The position numbers and the translations under genes are program-made. Shown in pieces: positions 24,617 to 32,598 of a DNA stretch of 64,000 nucleotides; positions within the stretch are counted from its first letter, which is position 1, and every line of letters begins with the position of its first letter. This stretch comes from Streptomyces sp. NBC_01439 (GTDB taxonomy: Bacteria > Actinomycetota > Actinomycetes > Streptomycetales > Streptomycetaceae). The notes below the pieces were generated by a model. The model had not been told where the DNA came from and searched no databases. It saw only the letters and a program-made list of their open reading frames with translations. The stretch spans positions 3,670,001-3,734,000 of the forward strand of contig NZ_CP109487.1 of assembly GCF_036227605.1 (NCBI RefSeq), read 5' to 3'.

Positions 24617-24640
24617 CGACGTCAACGGATACAGTCACCG

Positions 24641-25303
24641 TTGCGCCAACTATGGGGACAGGAGAGGGTCATTACCGGCAACCGGCAGACGAGCTGGGCG
24701 TTCGCCGACGCGTTTGTCGCCGAGGACGACGCTCTGCGATGGGCCCGCGACCGGTCCAGGGAAGCGGGCCTGCGCTCCGTCTCTCCCGGCACCGGGGCCA
24801 CGCTGCGCCTGCTGGCCGCCACCGCGGACGCCAAGGCGGTCGCCGAGATCGGCACCGGAACCGGCGTCTCCGGCATCCACCTGCTGCACGGCATGCGCCC
24901 CGACGGGGTGCTGACCACGGTGGATCCCGAAGCGGACCGGCAGGCTTTCGCCCGCCAGGCCTTCCGCGCCGCCGGCTTCGCCGGCAACCGGGCCCGCTTC
25001 ATCCCCGGCCGCGCCCTCGACGTGCTCCCGCGGCTCGCCGACGGCGGATACGACCTCGTCTTCTGCGACGGGGACCCCTCCGAGTCCCTCGACTACCTCG
25101 CCGAATCGTTGCGGCTGCTGCGCCCCGGAGGGTTGGTGTGCTTCGAGGGGGTCTTCTCCGACGGCCGCACGGTCGACTCCACGGCCCAGGCGGTGGAGGT
25201 GCTGCGCGTCCGCGAGCTGCTGCGCAGCGTCCGCGAGAGCCCCGCGCTGGAGGCCGCCCTGCTCCCGGTGGGCGACGGGCTGCTGTGCGCCGTGCGCCGC
25301 TGA
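24641..25303 (+). CDS. O-methyltransferase (SAM-dependent, Rv1220c-like)
   Basis: About 220 residues of class I methyltransferase fold: VAEIGTGTGVSGIHLL is motif I, TTVDPEADRQ the acidic loop after strand 2, DLVFCDGDP motif IV, and LLRPGGLVCFEG motif VI. Catechol-type O-methyltransferases are the nearest family; the physiological substrate is unknown. No ATG/GTG with a ribosome site lies in frame. TTG 24641 (MRQLWGQERVITGN) fits the conserved N-terminus as I remember it, and TACAGT lies five bases upstream, suggesting a leaderless mRNA. It is divergent from sigE, as Rv1220c is from Rv1221. Confidence 0.82.
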   Translation: MRQLWGQERVITGNRQTSWAFADAFVAEDDALRWARDRSREAGLRSVSPGTGATLRLLAATADAKAVAEIGTGTGVSGIHLLHGMRPDGVLTTVDPEADRQAFARQAFRAAGFAGNRARFIPGRALDVLPRLADGGYDLVFCDGDPSESLDYLAESLRLLRPGGLVCFEGVFSDGRTVDSTAQAVEVLRVRELLRSVRESPALEAALLPVGDGLLCAVRR

Positions 25304-25346
25304 GCCACCGGGTCCGCCCTCGGCGCGCACGAGCAAGGACTGCCGG

Positions 25347-25370
25347 CCCGCGGGACATCGGCCCCGCGGG
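25347..25370. terminator. Hairpin between convergent genes
   Basis: 8-bp perfect stem CCCGCGGG/CCCGCGGG with an 8-base loop, between the methyltransferase gene and the PAP2-like gene, touching the latter's stop codon. Confidence 0.5.
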
Positions 25371-25371
25371 T

Positions 25372-25989
25372 TCAGCCGAGGAGCGCGAAGGTGAGGGCCG
25401 CCGTACCGCCCAGCGCCGTACCGGCGAGGAGCTGCACCGGGGTGTGCGCCTTCAGCACCAGTCGCGACCAGGCGACGGCGGCGGCGACCAGCACCGCGGG
25501 GAGCGCCCGGGGGCCGAGGACGAGCAGCAGGATCATCACGGTGCCGCCGGCCACCGACATGTGGATCGATATCTGCCAGACCACCGTGACCAGCAGCGAG
25601 GACACGAGGCCCACCAGCATCGCGACGACGAGCGCGAACACCTGCCGGGGGGCGCCCAGCAGGTGCAGGAGGGTGACCCCGGCGACGACGGAGACCAGGC
25701 TCAGGGCCATCGGGACGAGCCGCTGGCGCCGCACCCGGATGTGCTGGTCGGTCAGCGCGCCCCGGCGGACGCCGAGGGCGATGATCCCGATCGGGACCAC
25801 CCCGCAGAAGCAGGCGGCGAGCAGACCCCAGCCGAGCCCGGTCCACGCCGTGCTGCCGTGCCATCCGACGAACAGGAGCAGCGCGACCACCAGATGGGCC
25901 GGGGCCAGCACGTCGGAGAGGACGCGGGCGGCCTTCTGGCGGGGCGTGCAGTCGGCGAAGGCGGGCGGTGCGGGCGGGGCGAAGGTCAC
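25372..25989 (-). CDS. PAP2-superfamily-like integral membrane protein
   Basis: About 205 residues with six hydrophobic segments. Remnants of the PAP2 phosphatase signature are present: RRQRLVP, SIHMSVAGG (the SGH-type motif as S-x-H), and SRLVLKAHTPVQLLAG, where the usual final Asp of SRxxxxxHxxxD is replaced. By family it would dephosphorylate a lipid or prenyl phosphate. The altered last motif makes activity uncertain. GTG 25989 with GGAG upstream is preferred over the longer frame. Confidence 0.72.
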   Translation of the reverse strand: MTFAPPAPPAFADCTPRQKAARVLSDVLAPAHLVVALLLFVGWHGSTAWTGLGWGLLAACFCGVVPIGIIALGVRRGALTDQHIRVRRQRLVPMALSLVSVVAGVTLLHLLGAPRQVFALVVAMLVGLVSSLLVTVVWQISIHMSVAGGTVMILLLVLGPRALPAVLVAAAVAWSRLVLKAHTPVQLLAGTALGGTAALTFALLG

Positions 25990-26119
25990 GGCGCGGCTCC
26001 GGAAGGCTCGGGTCCAGGGATGACGACACAACACTGCCCCGGCCGCGGGATCGCGGTCGGGGCAGTGCAGAGAATGCGGAAAAGCAGAAGGTGGAAGTGC
26101 TGCCGGTGTCCCCGTGGGG

Positions 26120-26287
26120 TCAGCCGACGACCTTCTTCAGGGCGTCACCCAGGGCGTCCGCCTCATCAGGGGTCAGCTCGACGACTAGCCGACCGCCGCC
26201 CTCGAGCGGTACGCGCATGACGATGCCCCGCCCCTCCTTGGTGACCTCGAGCGGGCCGTCGCCCGTCCGCGGCTTCATGGCCGCCAT
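26120..26287 (-). CDS. DUF3117 family protein, 55 residues
   Basis: ATG 26287 after GGAAGGGGAAC. The protein opens MAAMKPRTGDGPLEVTKEG and closes DALGDALKKVVG, the highly conserved actinobacterial DUF3117 family (Rv1211 in M. tuberculosis). A small, soluble, probably dimeric protein of unknown function. Its position between the PAP2-like gene and tag/folP2 matches the mycobacterial order. Confidence 0.88.
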   Translation of the reverse strand: MAAMKPRTGDGPLEVTKEGRGIVMRVPLEGGGRLVVELTPDEADALGDALKKVVG

Positions 26288-26620
26288 GCTCGTTCCCCTT
26301 CCTGAAACCAGCTCATCGTCAGCCGACGGCCCCGTTCAGGCGCCTAATACCCGGCATCGAACACATTGCTTCCCAGCCATTATCCCGCATGTCAGGACCC
26401 GATGACCAACATCGCAAGGGAACGCTTGGGCAACGCGCTCGACCAAAACCACTCATTTCGGGGATCCGCCTGCGATACTTCGCCGCCGCACCCGGGAAGC
26501 GGCATCGGCTTTCTTTGACGCACATCACATGTGCGCGCCACGTCCGGTCCGCCATGCTGACCTTTGCACCGGACAGTACCGACCGGTAGCCAAGCCCGCG
26601 ACGAAGGGGGACCCCCTGCC
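26288..26620 (+). promoter_or_regulatory. Intergenic region upstream of the enoyl-CoA hydratase gene
   Basis: 333 bases, relatively AT-rich, no supportable gene. It contains TTGACG at 26515-26520, directly overlapping a perfect inverted repeat GCACAT-CAC-ATGTGC (26520-26534). No convincing -10 is seen at standard spacing (CACGTC at 26539 is the best). The repeat is a candidate operator for a regulator of the hydratase gene. Confidence 0.35.
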
Positions 26621-27424
26621 ATGGCCGACAGCGTGCTCTACGAAGTGACCGACGGACTCGCGACCATCACGATCAACCGTCCGGACGCGATGAACGCGAT
26701 GAACACCGAGGCCAAGGTCGCCCTGCGCGACGCGGTCCGGGCGGCGGCCGCCGACACCGCCGTACGGGCCGTGCTGCTCACCGCGGCGGGTGACCGGGCC
26801 TTCTGCGTGGGCCAGGACCTCAAGGAGCACATCGGGAACCTCGCCTCGGACCGCGAGACCGGCACCTCGCTGACCATGACCACGGTGGCCGACCACTACA
26901 ACCCCATCGTGCGGGCGCTCACCGAGATGCCGAAGCCCGTGGTGGCCGGCGTGAACGGCGTCGCGGCCGGGGCGGGCTTCGGCTTCGCGCTGGCGGCGGA
27001 CTTCCGGGTCGTCTCCGACACCGCCTCCTTCAACACCTCGTTCGCCGGGGTGGCACTGACCGCCGACTCCGGGGTCTCCTGGACCCTCCCCCGCCTGATC
27101 GGCGCCTCCCGCGCCTCGGACCTGCTGCTGTTCCCGCGTTCGATCAAGGCCCAGGAGGCGTACGAGCTCGGCATCGTCAACCGCCTCGTTCCCGCGGACT
27201 CCCTGCGCTCCGAGGCGGAGGCGGTGGCCCGCACGCTGGCCGCCGGTCCGACGGTCGCGTACGCGGCGCTGAAGGAGTCCCTGGCCTACGGGGCCTCCCA
27301 CACGCTCGCCGAGGCCCTGACCCACGAGGACGCCCTCCAGACCCGTGCGGGGGCCTCCGAGGACCACGCCATCGCCGTCCAGGCCTTCCTCGCGAAGCAG
27401 CCGCCGAAGTACCTGGGCCGCTGA
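26621..27424 (+). CDS. Enoyl-CoA hydratase/isomerase family protein, PaaG-like
   Basis: 267 residues of crotonase fold. Oxyanion-hole residues lie in AFCVGQDLKEH and in the PKPVVAGVNGVAAGAGFGFALAAD region; the catalytic loop reads GVALTADSGVSWTLPRLIG. Where classical hydratases have Glu, this loop has Asp followed by SG, as in PaaG-type ring-1,2-epoxyphenylacetyl-CoA isomerases. A PaaG-like isomerase or beta-oxidation side role is therefore likelier than short-chain hydratase; no other paa genes are near. ATG 26621 is preferred, with GAAGGGGG upstream. Confidence 0.85.
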   Translation: MADSVLYEVTDGLATITINRPDAMNAMNTEAKVALRDAVRAAAADTAVRAVLLTAAGDRAFCVGQDLKEHIGNLASDRETGTSLTMTTVADHYNPIVRALTEMPKPVVAGVNGVAAGAGFGFALAADFRVVSDTASFNTSFAGVALTADSGVSWTLPRLIGASRASDLLLFPRSIKAQEAYELGIVNRLVPADSLRSEAEAVARTLAAGPTVAYAALKESLAYGASHTLAEALTHEDALQTRAGASEDHAIAVQAFLAKQPPKYLGR

Positions 27425-27459
27425 GGCCCCTCCCGCGATCCGGCCGGGCCGGGCCGGAC

Positions 27460-28038
27460 TCAGGCCGGGTCGCGGGAGACGCAGTCGGCCAGGTGGTCGT
27501 TGACCAGCCCGCAGGCCTGCATCAGGGCGTAGGCCGTCGTGGGGCCGACGAAGCGGATGCCGGCCTTCTTCAGGGCCTTGGCGAGGGCTGTGGACTCCGG
27601 TGTGACCGCCGGGACCTCGGTGACCGTCAGCGGGGCCGGTCCCGGCTCCTCGGGGGCGTGGGACCAGATCAGGGTGTCCAACTCGCCCGGCTCCCACCCG
27701 GCGAGGACCTTCGCGTTGGCCAGGGTCGCCTCGATCTTGGCCCGGTTGCGGATGATCCCCTCGTCGTTCAGCAGCCGCTCCGCGTCACGGTCGTCGAACT
27801 CCGCGACCGCCGCGATCGAGAAGTCCGCGAACGCCTTGCGGAACCCCTCGCGGCGCCGCAGGATCGTGATCCAGGACAGCCCCGACTGGAACGCCTCCAG
27901 GCACAGCCGCTCGTAGAGGGCGTCATCGCCGTGCACCGCACGGCCCCACTCGGTGTCGTGGTAGTCGACGTAGTCCGGTGTGGACAGCCCCCACGGGCAG
28001 CGCAGCAGCCCGTCCGCACCCGCCACCGAACCGCTCAC
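27460..28038 (-). CDS. tag: DNA-3-methyladenine glycosylase I
   Basis: 192 residues. Diagnostic motifs: RCPWG near the N-terminus, DYHDTEWGRAVHGDDALYERLCLEAFQSGLSW, and the C-terminal NDHLADC. The N-terminal Cys and His with the C-terminal His and Cys form the structural zinc site of the Tag family. It removes 3-methyladenine from alkylated DNA. The GTG start at 28038 overlaps the stop of the DivIVA-like gene, so the two are coupled; the same pair is Rv1209-Rv1210. Confidence 0.93.
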   Translation of the reverse strand: MSGSVAGADGLLRCPWGLSTPDYVDYHDTEWGRAVHGDDALYERLCLEAFQSGLSWITILRRREGFRKAFADFSIAAVAEFDDRDAERLLNDEGIIRNRAKIEATLANAKVLAGWEPGELDTLIWSHAPEEPGPAPLTVTEVPAVTPESTALAKALKKAGIRFVGPTTAYALMQACGLVNDHLADCVSRDPA

Positions 28039-28382
28039 CGCTCGCCGCCCTTGTTGAGGTCGACGGGTCCGGGCGCGTCCGACGGGGCCGCGGCGGGCGC
28101 CGCCGCGGCCGTCAGCTGCGCGATCCGCGCGTCCCGCTCGGCCAGTTCGGCCGCGAGCCGCTCCAGTACGTCGTCCACCTCGGCCATCCGGTATCCGCGC
28201 GGGGCGACCGGCAGCCGCAGCGCGTCGATGTCGGCCCGTACGACGGGCCGGGTCTCCGGCAGCCCGTCCGCGACCCGGTCCGGCTCCGCTTCCGGCAGGA
28301 CGGCCTCCGAGCCGCCGCCGATCACCGCCAGGGTGACCGCTGCCACGACCACGACCAGCGCGATCATCAAGAAGAAGAACAC
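28035..28382 (-). CDS. Single-span membrane protein with DivIVA-like domain
   Basis: About 115 residues. An N-terminal membrane helix (FFFLMIALVVVVAAVTLAV) is followed by a cytosolic linker and a short DivIVA-type segment, RGYRMAEVDDVLERLAAELAERD, which would form a coiled coil and recognise curved or septal membrane. A Pro/Ala tail ends it. GTG 28382 is six bases after AGGGGAG; the TTG two codons earlier has no spacing. It is coupled to tag and divergent from the folP-like gene. The function is unknown in any actinobacterium I know of. Confidence 0.78.
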   Translation of the reverse strand: MFFFLMIALVVVVAAVTLAVIGGGSEAVLPEAEPDRVADGLPETRPVVRADIDALRLPVAPRGYRMAEVDDVLERLAAELAERDARIAQLTAAAAPAAAPSDAPGPVDLNKGGER

Positions 28383-28464
28383 GATCAACTCCCCTGAGAG
28401 ACTCCGGCCACCAGGTTAAGGTCGCAGGCGAGGCGCGAGGGCCGCCGAAGGAGGAAAGAGCAGG

Positions 28465-29325
28465 ATGCTGCGACTGGGCAGGCGCGAGTTCGACACCCAC
28501 GAGCCGGTGATCATGGCCATCGTGAACCGGACGCCGGACTCCTTCTACGACCAGGGCGCGACGTTCCGCGACGAGCCGGCGCTGGACCGGGTCGACTACG
28601 CGATCGCCGAGGGCGCCGCGATCATCGACATCGGCGGGGTCAAGGCGGGCCCGGGCGAGCACGTGGACGCGGCCGAGGAGGCACGGCGCACGGTCGGCTT
28701 CGTGGCCGAGGTCCGGCGCCGCCACCCGGACGTGGTGATCAGCGTGGACACCTGGCGGCACGAGGTCGGCGAGGCCGTGTGCGAGGCCGGGGCCGATGTC
28801 CTCAACGACGCCTGGGGCGGGGTGGACCCCAAGCTCGCGGAGGTCGCCGCGCGCTACGGCGCGGGCCTGGTCTGCACCCACGCCGGCGGTGTGCAGCCGC
28901 GCACCCGGCCGCACCGGATCGCGTACGAGGACGTCATGGAGGACGTGCTGCGCGTGACGGTCGGGCTGGCGGAGCGGGCGGCGGCGCTGGGCGTCCGCCG
29001 GGACGCGATCATGATCGACCCGGGACACGACTTCGGGAAGAACACCCGGCACTCGCTGGAGGCCACGCGCCGGTTGGACGAGATGACGGCGACGGGCTGG
29101 CCGGTCCTGGTCTCCCTGTCCAACAAGGACTTCGTCGGCGAGACCCTCGACAAGCCGGTCAAGGAACGCCTGCTGGGCACCTTGGCCACGACGGCCGTCT
29201 CGGCCTGGCTGGGCGCACAGGTCTACCGCGTCCACGAGGTCGCGGAGACCCGGCAGATCTTGGACATGGTCCGCTCCATCCAGGGCCACCGCCCGCCGGC
29301 CGTCGCCCGCCGCGGCCTCGCCTGA
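28465..29325 (+). CDS. folP2: Dihydropteroate synthase homologue, FolP2 type
   Basis: 286-residue TIM barrel with DHPS-like motifs: MAIVNRTPDSFYDQG, IIDIGGVKAGPG, VVISVDTWRHEV, VLNDAWGG and MIDPGHDFGKNT. Several active-site positions differ from true DHPS. Canonical DIGGESTRPG is DIGGVKAGPG, and the p-aminobenzoate/pterin loop S-R-K-S is LSNKDFVG. This matches mycobacterial FolP2, reported to lack DHPS activity, so a different pterin- or sugar-phosphate-type substrate is possible. Good GGAGG site before ATG 28465. Divergent from the DivIVA-like/tag pair. Confidence 0.88.
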   Translation: MLRLGRREFDTHEPVIMAIVNRTPDSFYDQGATFRDEPALDRVDYAIAEGAAIIDIGGVKAGPGEHVDAAEEARRTVGFVAEVRRRHPDVVISVDTWRHEVGEAVCEAGADVLNDAWGGVDPKLAEVAARYGAGLVCTHAGGVQPRTRPHRIAYEDVMEDVLRVTVGLAERAAALGVRRDAIMIDPGHDFGKNTRHSLEATRRLDEMTATGWPVLVSLSNKDFVGETLDKPVKERLLGTLATTAVSAWLGAQVYRVHEVAETRQILDMVRSIQGHRPPAVARRGLA

Positions 29326-29334
29326 GGCCCGGTA

Positions 29335-29363
29335 CGGGCCCGGGCCGGACCGGCCCGGGCCCG
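29335..29363. terminator. Terminator between folP2 and LOG genes
   Basis: 14-bp perfect stem CGGGCCCGGGCCGG/CCGGCCCGGGCCCG around a single A (the real loop opens to about 5 bases), between convergent genes. Confidence 0.75.
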
Positions 29364-29368
29364 GGGGG

Positions 29369-30136
29369 CTACTTGCCGACTTCCTTCGTCACCAGTGCGA
29401 TCGCCTCGTCCACGTCGTCGGTGACGTGGAACAGGTAGAGGTCCTTCTCCGAGGCCTTGCCCTGGGCGATGACGGTGCCCCGCAGCCAGTCGATCAGACC
29501 CTTCCAGTACTCCGTGCCGAACAGCACGATCGGGAAGCGGGTGATCTTCTGTGTCTGGACCAGGGTCAGCGCCTCGAACAGCTCGTCCAGCGTGCCCAGG
29601 CCGCCCGGCAGGACGACGAAGCCCTGGCTGTACTTCACGAACATCGTCTTGCGGACGAAGAAGTACCGGAAGTTCAGGCCGAGATCGACGTGCTGGTTGA
29701 GCCCCTGCTCGAAGGGGAGCTCGATGCCGAGGCCGACCGAGACGCCGTTCGCCTCGCGGGCGCCCTTGTTGGCGGCCTCCATGGCTCCCGGACCACCGCC
29801 GGTGATCACCGCGAAGCCGGCCTCGACCAGCGCGCTGCCGATCCGCACGCCCGCGTCGTACTCGGGCGAGCCCTCCGGCGTACGGGCCGATCCGAACACG
29901 CTGATCGCGGGCGGCAGCTCGGCGAGCGTGCCGAAGCCCTCGATGAACTCCGACTGGATGCGCAGGACCCGCCAGGGATCGGTGTGCACCCACTCGGAGG
30001 GCCCGGCCGAGTCCAGCAGCCGCTGGTCCGTCGTACTGCCCGCCTGCACCTGGCTCCGCCTCCTCAGCACCGGCCCGAGCTGCTGCTCCTCGGGCCGACG
30101 ACGAGCGGAACCCTCGGGACTGCCGTGGTTGCCCAT
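29369..30136 (-). CDS. LOG family protein (TIGR00730; nucleotide-monophosphate phosphoribohydrolase)
   Basis: 255 residues. Rossmann-like core with AVITGGGPGAMEAANKGA and the diagnostic PGGLGTLDELFEALT. LOG proteins hydrolyse cytokinin riboside monophosphates or other nucleotide monophosphates to base plus ribose 5-phosphate. Rv1205 is the mycobacterial member at the same place. The N-terminal 45 residues are charged and probably disordered. ATG 30136 has GGAGGGAG upstream. It lies 64 bases downstream of dapE on the same strand. Confidence 0.9.
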   Translation of the reverse strand: MGNHGSPEGSARRRPEEQQLGPVLRRRSQVQAGSTTDQRLLDSAGPSEWVHTDPWRVLRIQSEFIEGFGTLAELPPAISVFGSARTPEGSPEYDAGVRIGSALVEAGFAVITGGGPGAMEAANKGAREANGVSVGLGIELPFEQGLNQHVDLGLNFRYFFVRKTMFVKYSQGFVVLPGGLGTLDELFEALTLVQTQKITRFPIVLFGTEYWKGLIDWLRGTVIAQGKASEKDLYLFHVTDDVDEAIALVTKEVGK

Positions 30137-30200
30137 GCTGTGCTCCCTCCTGCTGATCGTTGGATCAGGGTAGGCGCACAAAGGTGACGAGAAGCGGAAT

Positions 30201-31280
30201 TCAGGAGGTCAGCCAGGCGCGGAGTCGTTCCTCGCAGTGCAGGATCGCCTTCGTCTCGACGCGTTCGTCGACCTTGTGCGCCAGCAGGGCGTCGCCCGGG
30301 CCGTAGTTGACCGCCGGGACCCCGAGGGCGCTGAAGCGGGAGACGTCCGTCCAGCCGAACTTGGGCATCGCTCGGCCGCCGACCGCCTCCATGAAGGCCT
30401 CGGCGGCCGGGTGGGAGAGGCCGGGGAGGGCGCCGGGCGAGGAGTCGTCGACCACGAACTCGGCAATGTCGCAGTCCGCGAAGACCTCCCGCACGTGGGC
30501 CAGTGCGTCGGCCTCGGTGCGGTCCGGGGCGTAGCGGAAGTTGACGGTCACCGTGCACGCGTCGGGGATGACGTTGTTGGCGACGCCGCCCTCGATGCGG
30601 ACCGCGTTGAGGCCCTCGTGGTACTCCAGGCCGTCGATGACCGGCTTGCGGGGCTCGTAGGCCGCGAGTCGGGCGAGGATCGGGCCCGCCGCGTGGATGG
30701 CGTTGGAACCCATCCAGCTGCGGGCGGAGTGCGCGCGCTCGCCGGCGGTGCGGAGCAGGACGCGCAGGGTGCCCTGGCAGCCGCCCTCGACCTCGGCGTT
30801 CGAGGGCTCCAGCAGGACCGCGAAGTCGCCCGTCAGCCAGTCGGGGTGGGCCGCGGCGACCTTGCCGAGGCCGTTGAGGTCGGCGGCGACCTCTTCCTGG
30901 TCGTAGAAGACGAAGGTGAGGTCCCGGTTCGGCTCGGGCACGGTCGCGGCGATGCGCAGCTGCACGGCGACACCGGACTTCATGTCGGTGGTGCCGCAGC
31001 CCCACAGCACGTCGTTCTCGTCGAGACGGGAGGGGACGTTGTCGGCGATCGGCACGGTGTCGAGGTGGCCGGCCAGTACGACGCGCTCGGCGCGGCCGAG
31101 GTCCGTGCGGGCGACGACGTTGTTGCCGAAGCGGTCCACGGTGAGGTGCGCCAGGCCGCGCAACGCGTGTTCCACGAGGTCGGCGAGTACCTTCTCGTCG
31201 CCGCTCACGGAAGGGATGTCGACGAGCCGGGCGGTCAGCTCGGCGGCGTCCAGGGTGAGGTCCAGCTCGGATTCGGACAT
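30201..31280 (-). CDS. dapE: Succinyl-diaminopimelate desuccinylase
   Basis: 359-residue M20 metallohydrolase. Metal ligands and catalytic residues are visible in LAGHLDTVP, WGCGTTDMKSG, FVFYDQEEV and the C-terminal lid. It cleaves N-succinyl-LL-2,6-diaminopimelate to LL-diaminopimelate and succinate, giving lysine and peptidoglycan precursor. The dapC-type aminotransferase of the preceding step lies 1.7 kb further on. The start at 31280 is divergent from the lytic-transglycosylase-like gene, with an 87-bp shared promoter gap. Confidence 0.92.
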   Translation of the reverse strand: MSESELDLTLDAAELTARLVDIPSVSGDEKVLADLVEHALRGLAHLTVDRFGNNVVARTDLGRAERVVLAGHLDTVPIADNVPSRLDENDVLWGCGTTDMKSGVAVQLRIAATVPEPNRDLTFVFYDQEEVAADLNGLGKVAAAHPDWLTGDFAVLLEPSNAEVEGGCQGTLRVLLRTAGERAHSARSWMGSNAIHAAGPILARLAAYEPRKPVIDGLEYHEGLNAVRIEGGVANNVIPDACTVTVNFRYAPDRTEADALAHVREVFADCDIAEFVVDDSSPGALPGLSHPAAEAFMEAVGGRAMPKFGWTDVSRFSALGVPAVNYGPGDALLAHKVDERVETKAILHCEERLRAWLTS

Positions 31281-31367
31281 GGAACTGACCCTAACGCCCC
31301 GGGGTGTGGCGAAGCGTCCCTCGTCCGGCCGGTGGACGCGTCATACGCCTCAAGTACGGTGGGCCGC

Positions 31368-32345
31368 GTGTCCGAGACCCGTGAACCCCGTCCTCGTCGC
31401 CGCCGGCTGGTCCGGGCGGCCGTCGGCCTGCTCGTTCTCCTCGCGGTGATCGGGTACTTCGCCGTGCAGCACGATTCGAACGGTGGTGGCGGTGCCCCGT
31501 TCTGCGTGGCGAGCGCGGATCCGGTCGGGGCGGACGAAACCTCTGAAACGTACGAAATGTCGCCGGAGCAAGCGGCGAACGCGGCGACGATAGCCGCCGT
31601 CGGCGTCGCCAAGGGCCTGCCGGACCGGGCGGTGACCATCGCGCTGGCGACCGCCATGCAGGAGTCCGCGCTGCGCAATCTCGATCACGGCGACCGGGAC
31701 TCGCTCGGCCTCTTCCAGCAGCGGCCGTCGATGGGCTGGGGAAGTCCGGCGCAGATCACGGACCCGGTGTACTCGGCCGGGATCTTCTACGACCACCTCG
31801 TCGACGTGCCGGGGTACTCGCGCCTGCCGCTGACGGTGGCCGCGCAGAAGGTGCAGCGCAGCGGGTTCCCGCAGGCGTACGCGAAGCACGAGCCCGACGC
31901 GACCGTGCTGACGGCGGCCTTCGCCGGCGGGGGCACCCTGAACTGCGGCGGGCCCGCACCCACCGGGCCGGGCGACCCGGAGAAGGTACGGGCCGACCTG
32001 ACCCGGATCTTCGGCAAGGACGGGATGCACACCATGTCCCCGCAGGGCGGCCAGGCCGGGCGGAACACCGGCGGCGGGCAGGTCGCCCCGGAGGCCGAGG
32101 TCACCCTGACGGAGAAGAAGAACGGCGGCGAGGACGCGACGCGCCGCAGCCGGGCGATGGCCCACTGGGCGGTGGCCAACTCGAAGGCGATGGGCATCTC
32201 CCGGGTGTCGTACGGCCGGCACGGCTGGATCGCGGGCAAGGACCGCGGACGGTGGCAGGAGAAGACCGGCACGGGGACGAAGGACGGCGCCAAGGACCCC
32301 CACTACGCGGGTCCGGGCGAGGTGCGGATCTTCATGGCCCGCTGA
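31368..32345 (+). CDS. Membrane-anchored lytic-transglycosylase-like protein
   Basis: 325 residues. An N-terminal basic region and membrane helix (LVRAAVGLLVLLAVIGYFAV) are followed by an extracytoplasmic domain with a lysozyme-like core: ALATAMQESALRNLDHGDRDSLGLFQQRPS, where Glu in MQES would be the general acid. A Gly/Pro linker and a second domain (HWAVANSKAMGISRVSYGRHGWIAG) end in a Gly/Lys-rich tail. Related Streptomyces proteins carry misleading names such as heavy metal transporter. GTG 31368 has TACGGT seven bases upstream and no ribosome site, suggesting a leaderless mRNA. Confidence 0.75.
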   Translation: MSETREPRPRRRRLVRAAVGLLVLLAVIGYFAVQHDSNGGGGAPFCVASADPVGADETSETYEMSPEQAANAATIAAVGVAKGLPDRAVTIALATAMQESALRNLDHGDRDSLGLFQQRPSMGWGSPAQITDPVYSAGIFYDHLVDVPGYSRLPLTVAAQKVQRSGFPQAYAKHEPDATVLTAAFAGGGTLNCGGPAPTGPGDPEKVRADLTRIFGKDGMHTMSPQGGQAGRNTGGGQVAPEAEVTLTEKKNGGEDATRRSRAMAHWAVANSKAMGISRVSYGRHGWIAGKDRGRWQEKTGTGTKDGAKDPHYAGPGEVRIFMAR

Positions 32346-32598
32346 TCCGCTTCGGTGCGGGGCACCAGCCGGGGGCGCCCGGGCTCACGTGCGAGCGATC
32401 ACTCCCACGGGGGGATCCGTGTAGCGGGTCACGGATCCCGGAATCGGACGGAACCCCTGGTCGGCGCGCATCCAATGCGCTTTTCGCGGAAGCCGATTAA
32501 ACGATGCGTTACCGATCCTTTACCCACCGGCACCGCAACTCCACCCGCCCCGGGAACGGTTAGCACGGCGTACTCAGCCGCTACCGCTTAGGAGCAAC

